The position numbers were made by a program, and so were the translations under genes. From Oceanicola sp. (lineage in GTDB: Bacteria > Pseudomonadota > Alphaproteobacteria > Rhodobacterales > Rhodobacteraceae), in NCBI GenBank assembly GCA_022447275.1, contig JAKVBK010000031.1, positions 1 to 33,359 on the forward strand: a stretch of 33,359 bases of DNA, given 5' to 3'. Every line of letters begins with the position of its first letter. The first letter of the stretch is position 1. Below the pieces are notes generated by a model. It was given only the letters and a program-made list of their open reading frames with translations, was not told the origin of the DNA and ran no database searches. Shown here in pieces: positions 8,085 through 15,537 of this stretch.

Positions 8085-8933
8085 ATGGTACGAGAGAAAC
8101 TTATTGCAGGCCTTGGTATCGCGCTGGGGCTCTCTGCCTGCAACGGCAGCGGAGACGGGCCAAACACTGTCTTCACCTACCAACCCATCGATAGCACCGT
8201 TTCAGGCGATAGCACTGTCCGCGCGGTGGGGGTGGCCCAAGAGGCCGGCAACAGCATTGTTGTCAAGAACATGCAAGGCACCCTGACACGGGAGAACCAA
8301 GCCCTCGAGATCGCGGGGCTGATCGTGGATACGGATGGGAGTTCCCGCGGTGTTTGGTCCGACGGGACAACCACAGTCGCCGCCTCTGGCGCGCCCGCCT
8401 TCAGCGGCGTGTATGACTATGTGCTGCCCGTCGAGGTCACCTCAGGTGGGCTGACCAACACCTATCTGATCGGGGTCGCCACGCGGCATCAGGACCTGCC
8501 CTCTTCAGGCAGTGCCACCTTCACGGGACAGTCGATCGTGGATGGCATCCTGACAGGCGGCGGCACCGGATCCAGTTCCTTTGAGGCATCGGGCGATCTC
8601 AGCCTGACGGCGGATTTCGCAGCCGGGGTGGTGGATGTGGTGATGGAAAACCTTGCCGGGACGGGCGCCCCGATTGATGAGATTGCCATTGGCGGCCTGT
8701 CCATCGTCAACGGTGGCGGCGACGCAATTTTTGCCGCTGACAGCCAGTCCACCATCCAGTTTGAAAGCGGTGGCACAGTGGTGACACCAATCGGCGATCC
8801 CACCAGTTTCGATGCAACGGGGGCCTTTTTCGGGGGCGACGAGAACGGCCCGCTTGAGGCAGGCGGCGCCTTCCAAGTGGACGGAAGCGGCGGCGGAATT
8901 TTCGGTATCTTTGTTGCCGATGACAGAAAGTAA
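8085..8933 (+). CDS. Surface lipoprotein with TbpB-like beta-barrel domain
   Basis: The 282-residue protein has a lipobox (LGLSAC, Cys19) at the end of a short hydrophobic signal, so it should be lipidated by Lgt/Lsp. The remainder is Gly/Ser/Thr-rich beta-strand sequence. The C-terminal part (ATGAFFGGDENGPLEAGGAF...GIFVADDRK) has the hallmark of the C-terminal eight-stranded barrel of transferrin-binding-protein-B-like and Slam-dependent lipoproteins ('GxFFGpxaeExgGxF...GxF'). GGAGG lies 10-14 nt before ATG 8085, and the gene follows the RTX gene closely. I infer that it is displayed on the outer membrane surface; the ligand is unknown. A Slam-like gene at 12208 could be its translocon. Confidence 0.78.
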   Translation: MVREKLIAGLGIALGLSACNGSGDGPNTVFTYQPIDSTVSGDSTVRAVGVAQEAGNSIVVKNMQGTLTRENQALEIAGLIVDTDGSSRGVWSDGTTTVAASGAPAFSGVYDYVLPVEVTSGGLTNTYLIGVATRHQDLPSSGSATFTGQSIVDGILTGGGTGSSSFEASGDLSLTADFAAGVVDVVMENLAGTGAPIDEIAIGGLSIVNGGGDAIFAADSQSTIQFESGGTVVTPIGDPTSFDATGAFFGGDENGPLEAGGAFQVDGSGGGIFGIFVADDRK

Positions 8934-8999
8934 TCCTTTTGGCCTTTCAATGGGCCATTCAATACACACAACGACTCGATCTGGAGGGAGTGCCAAGAG

Positions 9000-9737
9000 A
9001 TGGCCAAGCAGTTGATGATTTACGAGCGCGCGGTGCCAATTTCGGTGGAGGCGCATAAGAAATGGTCGGTCAAAACCGATGGGACCTATGGATTTGCCAA
9101 GGACGTCAATTCCGTGCCGATCCTGGCAGCCGAGTTCGCGCCATCCGCGATGGAATACACGATCATCTTTGCCGGAGAGGGAGACGTGGTGTTCCCTTCT
9201 GTGATCCTGGGCATGAAAGAGGGTGAAAATGCCTGTGTGAACGAGGATGGCACATGGGATGGACGATACGTGCCTGCCTATTTCCGACGCTACCCGTTTG
9301 TTTTCGCCGTCTCCGACGATCAGGAGACCTTCACCCTGTGCATCGACGAAGAATTCAGCGGGCTGAACAAAACAGGTAAAGGCGAACGGCTTTTCGATGC
9401 TGACGGGGAGCGGACACAGTATCTCGAGAACGTACTGGCATTCTCAACTGAATATCAGGCGCAGTTCGCGCGCACCCAAGCCTTTGCCAAACGGCTCCTT
9501 TCACTTGATCTGCTCGAGCCCGCACAAGCTCAGTTCAACCTTGCCGGAGGCGAGCGGACGCAGCTGACGGGGTTCAAGACGATCAACCGCGAGAAGCTGC
9601 GCAATCTGCCTGCAGAAACGCTTGCTGAGATGGCCAAAACCGATGAGTTGGAGCTGTGCTATTTGCATCTGCAATCGCTCAACAATCTTACGCCAATGAC
9701 GCAACGGATCAGCGCCCGCCAAACAGCGGCCGCCTGA
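9000..9737 (+). CDS. SapC-family protein
   Basis: The 245-residue protein matches the SapC family, named after a gene of the Campylobacter S-layer locus whose role is not firmly defined. Recognisable elements are the N-terminal PISVEAHKKWSVK segment, PILAAEFAPSAMEYTIIFAG, the VFPSVILGMKEGENACVNEDGTWDGRYVPAYFRRYPF core (split here by convention), and the ELCYLHLQSLNNL end. No signal peptide or membrane segment is present, so it is probably cytoplasmic. GGAGGG lies 12 nt before ATG 9000, and 66 bp separate it from the lipoprotein gene. SapC genes often accompany large exported or RTX-type proteins in marine bacteria, which fits this neighbourhood. Confidence 0.85.
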   Translation: MAKQLMIYERAVPISVEAHKKWSVKTDGTYGFAKDVNSVPILAAEFAPSAMEYTIIFAGEGDVVFPSVILGMKEGENACVNEDGTWDGRYVPAYFRRYPFVFAVSDDQETFTLCIDEEFSGLNKTGKGERLFDADGERTQYLENVLAFSTEYQAQFARTQAFAKRLLSLDLLEPAQAQFNLAGGERTQLTGFKTINREKLRNLPAETLAEMAKTDELELCYLHLQSLNNLTPMTQRISARQTAAA

Positions 9738-9776
9738 GGTATATTTTTGGGGGGGCGCGGCGGGAGTGGCCGCTTC

Positions 9777-10352
9777 CTATCTGGTTTTGCGCTGGGCGCG
9801 TAAGCGGCTCATTGTAACCGGCGTCATCCCTAAGAATGATGCAATCAAAGTATGAGGAAAGATGCCCTCGTAACCCGGAAATGCTTGGCGAAACCACGTA
9901 AGCCGCTCCGCCCCGCCGAGAGCGGCGAGGCACCACTCCCGATCCGCTTTCCTGCTCAACGCATCGCGCAAAACTCCGTTGGCCCAATCCCGGACCGCTT
10001 CGGAAGAAATCATCCAATCTGAAAGGACATCGCTGTCAATCCGCGCCACCACGCAATCGGTCGTTGCCACAATGGACACAAGCGACAGATCGTTGCGTGT
10101 GCGGGCGATATTTGGCGTCACAACACAGGGACCAACATAAAATCCGACGCAAACTTCTTTGCCGTCCTGGTCACAAATACTGCTCGCCAAGCATCCTTCC
10201 AAAAGCATGAATTCATCTGTTTCGGTTTCTTCTTGGCGGGCCAGGTGCATCCCTTTTCTGAGGCGCTGAGCTGTCCAATCTGATGCGAAATCATCCGTAA
10301 ATGCGATGTCTGGAAAGTCCGGTGACCGCATCAGGAAAGTTCGCAGATCCAT
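9777..10352 (-). CDS. Crp/Fnr-family transcription regulator
   Basis: The preferred start ATG 10352 has AAGGA about 8 nt upstream and gives 191 residues; an upstream in-frame start at 10472 would overlap the divergent gene and lacks support. The N-terminal part fits a cyclic-nucleotide-binding-like jelly roll (FMLLEGCLASSICDQDGKEVCVGFYVGPCVV). The C-terminal helix-turn-helix reads IASFLGMTPVTMSRLRAQRK, like the recognition region of Crp-family members with 'IAsyLGmTPetlSRiR'. No Fnr-type N-terminal Cys cluster is seen. A perfect palindrome lies just upstream (10364-10377) between this gene and the divergent membrane-protein gene, a likely site of autoregulation. The effector is unknown. Confidence 0.82.
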   Translation of the reverse strand: MDLRTFLMRSPDFPDIAFTDDFASDWTAQRLRKGMHLARQEETETDEFMLLEGCLASSICDQDGKEVCVGFYVGPCVVTPNIARTRNDLSLVSIVATTDCVVARIDSDVLSDWMISSEAVRDWANGVLRDALSRKADREWCLAALGGAERLTWFRQAFPGYEGIFPHTLIASFLGMTPVTMSRLRAQRKTR

Positions 10353-10363
10353 CTTCGCTGTCC

Positions 10364-10377
10364 TTATCAAATGATAA
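10364..10377. promoter_or_regulatory. Palindromic operator candidate TTATCA-AA-TGATAA
   Basis: This is a perfect 6-bp inverted repeat with 2-bp spacer in the 77-bp interval between the divergent Crp/Fnr-type gene (start 10352) and the membrane-protein gene (start 10430). Spacing and symmetry suit a dimeric regulator. It resembles but does not match the Fnr consensus TTGAT-N4-ATCAA. Binding of the adjacent regulator is inferred. Confidence 0.5.
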
Positions 10378-10429
10378 TGCGGGTCACACCGTTTGCGGGC
10401 ATGTGTGGCACAGGTCTGGGAGTTTAAAA

Positions 10430-10978
10430 ATGACGAAAAGAGTTCTGCCAAAGCACATTGGGTTGATTGCAATCGGCTCAGGTTTGATCGCAGCTTCCAT
10501 CTATTGGGTGATGATAAGCGTCACGCTCGCGCATATTGAAGCGGTCTCCGGGCAGACCCCCTTCGACATGCGCCCGGCCGGCTATGGCCCCACACAGGCA
10601 GCAGCACTTCTTGAAGCCCTCGGAGGGGACGGGCGCGACTATTACCTCAGGCGCCAGCTCGCCCTGGACACGCTTTATCCAGCGATGCTTGCATTGACGA
10701 TGATTGCCACGATCTGCTGGCTTGGGCAGCGCATGCCAAACAGGAAAATTGTCCGCTTTGGCATCGCCTTTTCGCTTGCGAGCGCCCTGTTCGACTATGT
10801 CGAGAACCTCGGTATCCTGACCATGATCTGGAACTGGCCAGACGTTTCTGTTCCATTGGTATATGCCACCAGCTCAGCCACAATTCTCAAATCCGTTTCA
10901 ACAACCTTGGCGGTGCTGCTGGTTCTATGGATGGGATTCAATTGGGCGCGGAAACCAAGAGCGCACGTTCATCTTTGA
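10430..10978 (+). CDS. Four-helix integral membrane protein of unknown function
   Basis: The ATG at 10430 is chosen because GGGAG lies about 6 nt upstream and the upstream extension to 10301 is uncharged, unconserved-looking and overlaps the divergent regulator gene. The 182-residue product has four likely transmembrane segments (about residues 8-29, 78-98, 107-130 and 151-172) and a loop between the first two containing GYGPTQAAALLEALGGDGRDYY. I recognise no characterised family. Divergent arrangement with the Crp/Fnr-type regulator and the shared palindrome suggest that the regulator controls it. Confidence 0.75.
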   Translation: MTKRVLPKHIGLIAIGSGLIAASIYWVMISVTLAHIEAVSGQTPFDMRPAGYGPTQAAALLEALGGDGRDYYLRRQLALDTLYPAMLALTMIATICWLGQRMPNRKIVRFGIAFSLASALFDYVENLGILTMIWNWPDVSVPLVYATSSATILKSVSTTLAVLLVLWMGFNWARKPRAHVHL

Positions 10979-11004
10979 TCGGGCAATGGCAGCTTCGCCC
11001 CAAT

Positions 11005-11040
11005 AGCGGATCTTGAGTCCGCGCTCCGCGGAGGGCCGCT
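11005..11040. repeat. Nested inverted repeat in a convergent intergenic gap
   Basis: An inner stem TCCGCG (11018-11023) / CGCGGA (11027-11032) with loop ctc is nested in an outer stem AGCGG (11005-11009) / CCGCT (11036-11040). It lies in the 146-bp gap between convergent genes. There is no T-run, so it may be a dispersed palindromic element or a bidirectional transcription end signal rather than a standard terminator. Confidence 0.45.
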
Positions 11041-11124
11041 TCTGTAAGTTGACCGCGCTTCCAAACCGTACTTTGGGAGGGTCGTCGGGGTAAAATCCCG
11101 CCAAACGGCCCGTGTCCCACCAGA

Positions 11125-11865
11125 TCAGAACTTGTACATGATCCCCAGCCGGGCCGAGGTCGCACTGGGCGTGTAAACAACTGAGCACAGAGGCGTCGCA
11201 CCGCTGGAACATGCTGGGTCCCCGCCTGCATCCAATACAGGTGCGTCAACATCCGAGAACGTCATGTGCTGCACTTCAAACCGTCCGATCCAGTTCTCCC
11301 GGAACGCCCAATCGACACCCGCACCGATGACGACGCCGTTGGTATCCTCAGAAATAGACGCGCAGGTTGAAGTGGTACAGCTGGTAAGCCCGCTCCCTGA
11401 GTCCACCGCATAGGTTTCAAAGACGCCCGACCCCATGGCATAGCCGCCAAGGACATAGAGCAAGGCATTGCCGGATTGGATCCCCGCCCGGCCCTTGATC
11501 GCAATCACGGACTCCAGCGCATTGTTCACCTGAGTGCCAGTCGTCCCGGATGTGTTGCTCGCAATGAATTCCTCGATCACCATCTCGGATGTGTAGTCCA
11601 GCTCAATGCCTAACAGCAGCCCGCCAGAAAAGTAGCGATTATACCCGAAGGACACGCCGCCGGTTGCGCCAAAAATCGACTGCTCCGGTGCGTTTGAATT
11701 GAACTGATTGTTGAGATCGGCGTTGTTGGTCACGAAGGTGTTCATGTCGAGATGCACGCCGGCATAAAAGCCCTGAAAATCTTGCGTGAAGTCCTGTGAC
11801 ACAGCCGGCGTTGCAAGCCCGAGTGATGCGCCCATCAGGGTCGCGACGGTTAATAATCTGATCAT
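11125..11865 (-). CDS. Outer-membrane beta-barrel protein (Omp25/OmpA-barrel-like)
   Basis: The product is about 246 residues from ATG 11865; ATG 11877 (four residues longer) is also possible, while the longer GTG frame to 11991 runs through the non-coding leader and is rejected. It has a signal peptide (RLLTVATLMGASLGLATPAVSQ), then alternating beta-strands typical of small barrels (FQGFYAGVHLDMN, GGVSFGYNRYFSGGLLLGIELDYTSE, VIGAGVDWAFRENWIGRFEVQHM). The C-terminal strand SARLGIMYKF ends in Phe, the BAM recognition signature. Four Cys occur in two loops (CTTSTC; CSSG...LCS), possibly disulphide-bonded. The promoter region is the conserved leader copy B. Confidence 0.83.
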   Translation of the reverse strand: MIRLLTVATLMGASLGLATPAVSQDFTQDFQGFYAGVHLDMNTFVTNNADLNNQFNSNAPEQSIFGATGGVSFGYNRYFSGGLLLGIELDYTSEMVIEEFIASNTSGTTGTQVNNALESVIAIKGRAGIQSGNALLYVLGGYAMGSGVFETYAVDSGSGLTSCTTSTCASISEDTNGVVIGAGVDWAFRENWIGRFEVQHMTFSDVDAPVLDAGGDPACSSGATPLCSVVYTPSATSARLGIMYKF

Positions 11866-12207
11866 ACGAATGGCCATCCCTTTGTTTGGCGGGCGGGGTT
11901 GGGAAAACAAACGCAAACCCCCACCGTAGCCACCGCGCAAACCGGTTGGCTTCCCGCAAAAAGGGTATCCGCTGGGCTTTAAGGTGACCACTATACAGAA
12001 GGATTAGAGGACTTGGTTAACCCCTCTGAAAGCCCACATTTAAAGGGCTTAAGCCGCCCTCACTGCTCTTGTTTTTCGACAAACGCGCTTAACAGGGCCG
12101 GGATGAACCCAAGCGGGTTTAAACTGGCATTGAGAAAACCCTGATAGGAGTGCGGGGGATGCGGTGACGGAAGCTCCTTGGAGTGCCGAAATCGAGAGGA
12201 GTAGAGA
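11866..12207. promoter_or_regulatory. Divergent intergenic region between the OMP and Slam-like genes
   Basis: The part next to the OMP gene carries leader copy B (minus strand). The part next to the plus-strand gene ends in GAGAGGAGTAGAG, a strong ribosome binding site just before ATG 12208. I could not identify convincing plus-strand -35/-10 boxes. No other coding frame is supported here. Confidence 0.55.
11918..12045 (-). promoter_or_regulatory. Conserved leader/promoter block, copy B
   Basis: Read on the minus strand, 12024-11984 is 38/41 identical to 5129-5169. Similarity continues through AGCCCA, GATACCCTTTT and CCAACCGGTT to about 11939, and more weakly through TGGCT and TGGG to about 11918. 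Upstream, TTAAGCCCTTT corresponds to TTAACCCTTTT of copy A with a short gap. The core ends about 119 bp before ATG 11865. TATAGT (11995-11990) is a candidate -10. Confidence 0.75.
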
Positions 12208-13617
12208 ATGCGCGCCTTCCAGAAACCGGGCTTCAATGGCTTTGGCGCGATATCGATTGAGGCCACGCCCAAAGCCGCTTTGCTGGCCTCAGCGCCGGGC
12301 GCGGGAACGCGCGGCGAAAGAACGGCCCTTCCCCGGCTTTTGCATTCAGTAATCTGCGCCCTGACGCTGATGGCGGCCCTTGCGCTGAGTGGCACGGGTT
12401 TTGCGCAGGGGGCCCAAAGCCCAAGCCTTTCTCAGCTGATCAGCGCCGGACAGTTCAATGCGGCGCGCGCCGCTCTTGAAGCGCGCAACCCATCCCGGGC
12501 AGATCGGGCATTTCTGGATGCGCGCATCCTCAAGGCCCAGGGCAAGTTTCCTCAGGCGATCCGGGGGTTTCGCTCCGTTCTGCAAATAGACCCGAACTAT
12601 CTCAATGCCCGCCGCGAGCTGGCGCATACGCTTCTTCTGAACCGCAATTACAGCGCCGCACGCTATCACTTCGAAGCGCTTCTGATCCTCGATCAGAATG
12701 AACAGATGCGCGCGGGATATCGCGGCTTTCTGAATGTGATCGACAGGAACAAGCGGGTTGGATTCAGCGGCTCCTTCGCCATTCTTCCCTCCACAAATGT
12801 CAATCGTGGCACCACCAATACTGTTTTCGACACGACCCTGGGGCAATTCGTTGTCGATCCTAGCTCTCAGGCGGATTCGGGTGTGGGGGTGCAGCTGGGC
12901 ATTTCCGGGTATCTGCGGCATCTGATAGGCCCAGAGCGCCGCATTTCCCTGAATTGGGGCCTCTCTGCAAAGCGGTATGAGAAAGACAGCTACAACAGTG
13001 TCACGGGCGATCTTGCCATCGCATTTGAACAGATCACGCCCAATGGCAGCTGGTTGATAAGCCCCTATGTCCGAAAGGCTTTGCAGGAAGACGACACGGA
13101 CAATGTAGCGTTGGGGCTGCGCTTTGGGCTGGCCCATCGCATGCAGAACGGCAACCAGATCAGGCTGTCCATGTCCCATGAGCGTCGCGATTATGCTGTG
13201 CAGAATTATCAGGACGGCGCCTTTACCTCCGTCGTGATCAGCATGGGCCACAAGCTGAGCCCAAGCCTTTCTGCCAGCTTCGGGCTTGGGCTGGAACGCA
13301 GCACGCCCGAAGCCGATCACCTTCAATATGATGGCAGCAAGGTTTTTGCCGGCCTGTCAAAAGCCTGGCCCGGCGGATTGCAAAGCCAGTTTGGCCTGGA
13401 ATTCGGTGCCCGTGACTTTGTGGGTGATTACCCCCTCACCCCTTCACCAAGAGCAGATGATTTCTACAAGATCAGCATCGGGCTTCAAAATTCACGGATC
13501 GACATTCTTGGGCTTACACCCCGACTTGTCTGCGCGCACACGGTCAATCGATCCAATGTCGCCTTCTATGATTACACAGCCACCGAGTGTCAGGCGTCGC
13601 TCTCAAGACATTTCTAA
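12208..13617 (+). CDS. Slam-like outer-membrane protein (TPR plus beta-barrel)
   Basis: The 469-residue protein begins with an unusually long N-region (about 45 residues) before a hydrophobic segment (about 46-65, ending ALSGTGFAQ) that looks like a cleavable signal. Residues about 70-175 form TPR-like helices (AARAALEARNPSRADRAFLDARIL; FRSVLQIDPNYLNARRELAH). From about 185 to the end there is a 12-16-strand-type barrel with the entry motif ILPSTNVNRGTTNTVFDT, characteristic of surface lipoprotein assembly modifiers (DUF560), and a C-terminal strand ending SRHF. Slam proteins move lipoproteins to the outer leaflet of the outer membrane. The TbpB-like lipoprotein at 8085 is the obvious candidate client. 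The start is fixed by GAGGAG 8 nt upstream. Confidence 0.8.
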   Translation: MRAFQKPGFNGFGAISIEATPKAALLASAPGAGTRGERTALPRLLHSVICALTLMAALALSGTGFAQGAQSPSLSQLISAGQFNAARAALEARNPSRADRAFLDARILKAQGKFPQAIRGFRSVLQIDPNYLNARRELAHTLLLNRNYSAARYHFEALLILDQNEQMRAGYRGFLNVIDRNKRVGFSGSFAILPSTNVNRGTTNTVFDTTLGQFVVDPSSQADSGVGVQLGISGYLRHLIGPERRISLNWGLSAKRYEKDSYNSVTGDLAIAFEQITPNGSWLISPYVRKALQEDDTDNVALGLRFGLAHRMQNGNQIRLSMSHERRDYAVQNYQDGAFTSVVISMGHKLSPSLSASFGLGLERSTPEADHLQYDGSKVFAGLSKAWPGGLQSQFGLEFGARDFVGDYPLTPSPRADDFYKISIGLQNSRIDILGLTPRLVCAHTVNRSNVAFYDYTATECQASLSRHF

Positions 13618-13670
13618 ACCCCGCGGGGCGTTCCCATCCCTTGCGCGCCCTGCGCGGCTGGGCCTTTGGC

Positions 13671-14660
13671 CTAAAGCGGTGACAATGGATCGTGATCCGG
13701 CCCGAATTTATCGAGATAGGCGCGGGTGAGGCCGAGACATTCCCGTGACTGGCAGCTTTCCTGATGGGGGCAGCCGTAGAAGGCATTTCGATCAAATTCC
13801 TCCCAGAACGCAGGATCGATCATCAGGGTTGCCTGCGCATTGACCAACGTATCGCGATACCCATCCAGAAGGCATTCAGGGAAGTTCTTCACCTCCACCC
13901 GTCGGCCAAGCGCCCGCGCATCACCGATCGCACGCAGCAGGTAGGGCCGAATATCAGAGAAGCTGGCCATCAGGCCCTTCGGATCATCCTCTCGCATGGG
14001 GAAAAAGGTCCAGAATTCCATCTGGATCAGTCGCTTGAGATGGGACAAGGCAGCCACCATGCCGGGCAGCAGCGCATAGCTGCGGGTTGTAACCACACTG
14101 TTGGTCAGGATCCGAACGTGATCGTAACGATCCAGGTGGCACAGGCCCGCCATCATCTTGTCCCACGCGCCCTGCACCTGCGTAATGTCATCATGGGTTT
14201 GCCGGTCGCTGCCCGCGACAGACACGAAGAACTCATCAATGCCCGCCTCCACCAGACGGTCGGCATAGTCGGTGCGCCCAAGATGCATGCCGTGGGTTTG
14301 GATCTGAATATGGCGGAACCCGGCGGCGCGCGCCTTCTTTGCGATCTGGTCAAGGTCTTTGCGCAGGGTGATCTCGGATCCCGTCAAGATCAGCCCTGTC
14401 CATCGTCCGGTCTCTGCCTGATCTGCGCAAATCGCCTCAAACTCCGCATCCGGTACGGCATTCAGCCGGTCCATCGTGCCTTCGATCATGCAATGCACGC
14501 ATTTCAGGTTGCAGCGAAACTCCATCGTGACCGAGACATAGCGATCATGGTGCCTTGGGCTGCGGTTCAAATGCGCCTCTTCGGGCACAACGCCGGGCCG
14601 CGTACCTGCACGGCCAATCGCGTTAAGCGCATTCTCAAGGCTGAACTCAGACGATGCCAT
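13671..14660 (-). CDS. Radical SAM enzyme, last gene of the giant-protein operon
   Basis: ATG 14660 is chosen; it overlaps the upstream gene's stop by 14 bp, and the longer frame to 14876 would lie inside that gene. The 329-residue product has the radical SAM motif CNLKCVHC (Cys50, Cys54, Cys57) that binds [4Fe-4S] and SAM. A GSEITL strand replaces the usual GGEP-type motif, and the TIM-barrel strands are recognisable (HIQIQTHGM, EFFVSVAG, VRILTNSVV). The C-terminal cysteine group (YGCPHQESCQSRECLGL) may bind an auxiliary cluster, as in SPASM/peptide-modifying members. The substrate is unknown. Linkage to a PqqD-like domain encoded in the same operon makes protein or peptide modification plausible. 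Confidence 0.85.
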   Translation of the reverse strand: MASSEFSLENALNAIGRAGTRPGVVPEEAHLNRSPRHHDRYVSVTMEFRCNLKCVHCMIEGTMDRLNAVPDAEFEAICADQAETGRWTGLILTGSEITLRKDLDQIAKKARAAGFRHIQIQTHGMHLGRTDYADRLVEAGIDEFFVSVAGSDRQTHDDITQVQGAWDKMMAGLCHLDRYDHVRILTNSVVTTRSYALLPGMVAALSHLKRLIQMEFWTFFPMREDDPKGLMASFSDIRPYLLRAIGDARALGRRVEVKNFPECLLDGYRDTLVNAQATLMIDPAFWEEFDRNAFYGCPHQESCQSRECLGLTRAYLDKFGPDHDPLSPL

Positions 14661-15537
14661 AGATGCTGCCCTTGCTCGGAACGATTTGCCCTTGCGGGCC
14701 AACGTCATAATCCCATCCGACGTCAAAAAGGTGATGGGCCAGCCTATCACGATTCTCGCAGACATAGCGCTGCAGGGCATCTGGAAAGGCGAGCCGCTCC
14801 ATGAAATGGATAAGCTGATCGACTTTGATCCGGCTGAAATACAGGGAATCCCGGTTCTGCTTGTTCGCCACCACAATGGTCTGAGCGCCTTCCATTTCCG
14901 GCCAGAGCAGACTGGGGATATGGAGGCTTTCCTGTTTGAGGAAGGCCGACTCTGTCAGCTTGTCGAGGATGTCCTCCGACTGCGTTTCCGCATCGAAAAA
15001 GAAATAGAAGTTCCGCAGATGGCGGCCCGTGCGTGTCTGGCCATAGCAAATACCCGAGGACACGGTTGATCCCGGATTGCCGATATAGATATCGATCTGC
15101 TCCAGCGGTGCGCCGGTCAGGTGGCGCGGCTCTATTTCGACGGAAAACATGAAATAGGGCACCCTGTCTGGGCTGGGCAGCGCACACGCGAGCAGATCGC
15201 CCGTGACCGCGACGAAATCATCAACCCCATATCGGCGCTGCTCGCGGGCGTAGTCATAGAAATAGAACTCCCAACTGGCCTGTCCTTGCCCCCATTTCAG
15301 CCCCCAGACCGTTGCAAACCGCCCCCAGCGGCCCTGCAACCGCGGGATCAGATGCGCCATTTCAGGCCCCGCATCCGCAGCAGCAAAGCTGGCAAAAAGC
15401 AGGGCCGAACTGCGCAGGGCACCAGGGATTGCCTCTTGCGGTGGCGCGTATGGCCAGAGGCAGAAATCCAGCGCCGGATCGGAGGGGCGGCTTTGCTCAG
15501 AGGCCGCGCGGGATAACCAATCAACCGGCCCGCTCAT
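14647..15537 (-). CDS. Uncharacterised protein, 296 aa
   Basis: No family recognised. The protein is soluble-looking with no signal peptide or membrane segment and is rich in aromatic residues (WEFYFYDYAREQRRYGVDDF; LRNFYFFFDAE). The C-terminal part reads SLYFSRIKVDQLIHFMERL..., then DVGWDYDVGPQGQIVPSKGSIYG. The start ATG overlaps the upstream stop as ATGA (15537-15534), and the stop overlaps the radical SAM start, so the three are translationally coupled. Its layout (beta-rich N-part, a 'S-x-helix' stretch, a C-terminal K-G-x-Y-G-like end) parallels the 243-residue neighbour, suggesting distant homology; this is inference from eye comparison. Confidence 0.75.
   Translation of the reverse strand: MSGPVDWLSRAASEQSRPSDPALDFCLWPYAPPQEAIPGALRSSALLFASFAAADAGPEMAHLIPRLQGRWGRFATVWGLKWGQGQASWEFYFYDYAREQRRYGVDDFVAVTGDLLACALPSPDRVPYFMFSVEIEPRHLTGAPLEQIDIYIGNPGSTVSSGICYGQTRTGRHLRNFYFFFDAETQSEDILDKLTESAFLKQESLHIPSLLWPEMEGAQTIVVANKQNRDSLYFSRIKVDQLIHFMERLAFPDALQRYVCENRDRLAHHLFDVGWDYDVGPQGQIVPSKGSIYGIV

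Noticed and set aside
9726-9776. AGCGGCC...GGCCGCT inverted repeat as terminator between convergent genes
   Set aside because: The arms are far apart with a large G-rich loop and no T-run after the stem, so a functional hairpin is not supported.
11866-11991. N-terminal extension of the OMP gene from GTG 11991
   Set aside because: The extension translates the conserved leader, which has a stop in the same frame in copy A. A signal peptide follows directly at ATG 11865 or 11877.
14661-14876. N-terminal extension of the radical SAM protein
   Set aside because: The extra codons overlap the coding sequence of the upstream gene in another frame and read as a shadow. ATG 14660 gives normal coupling.
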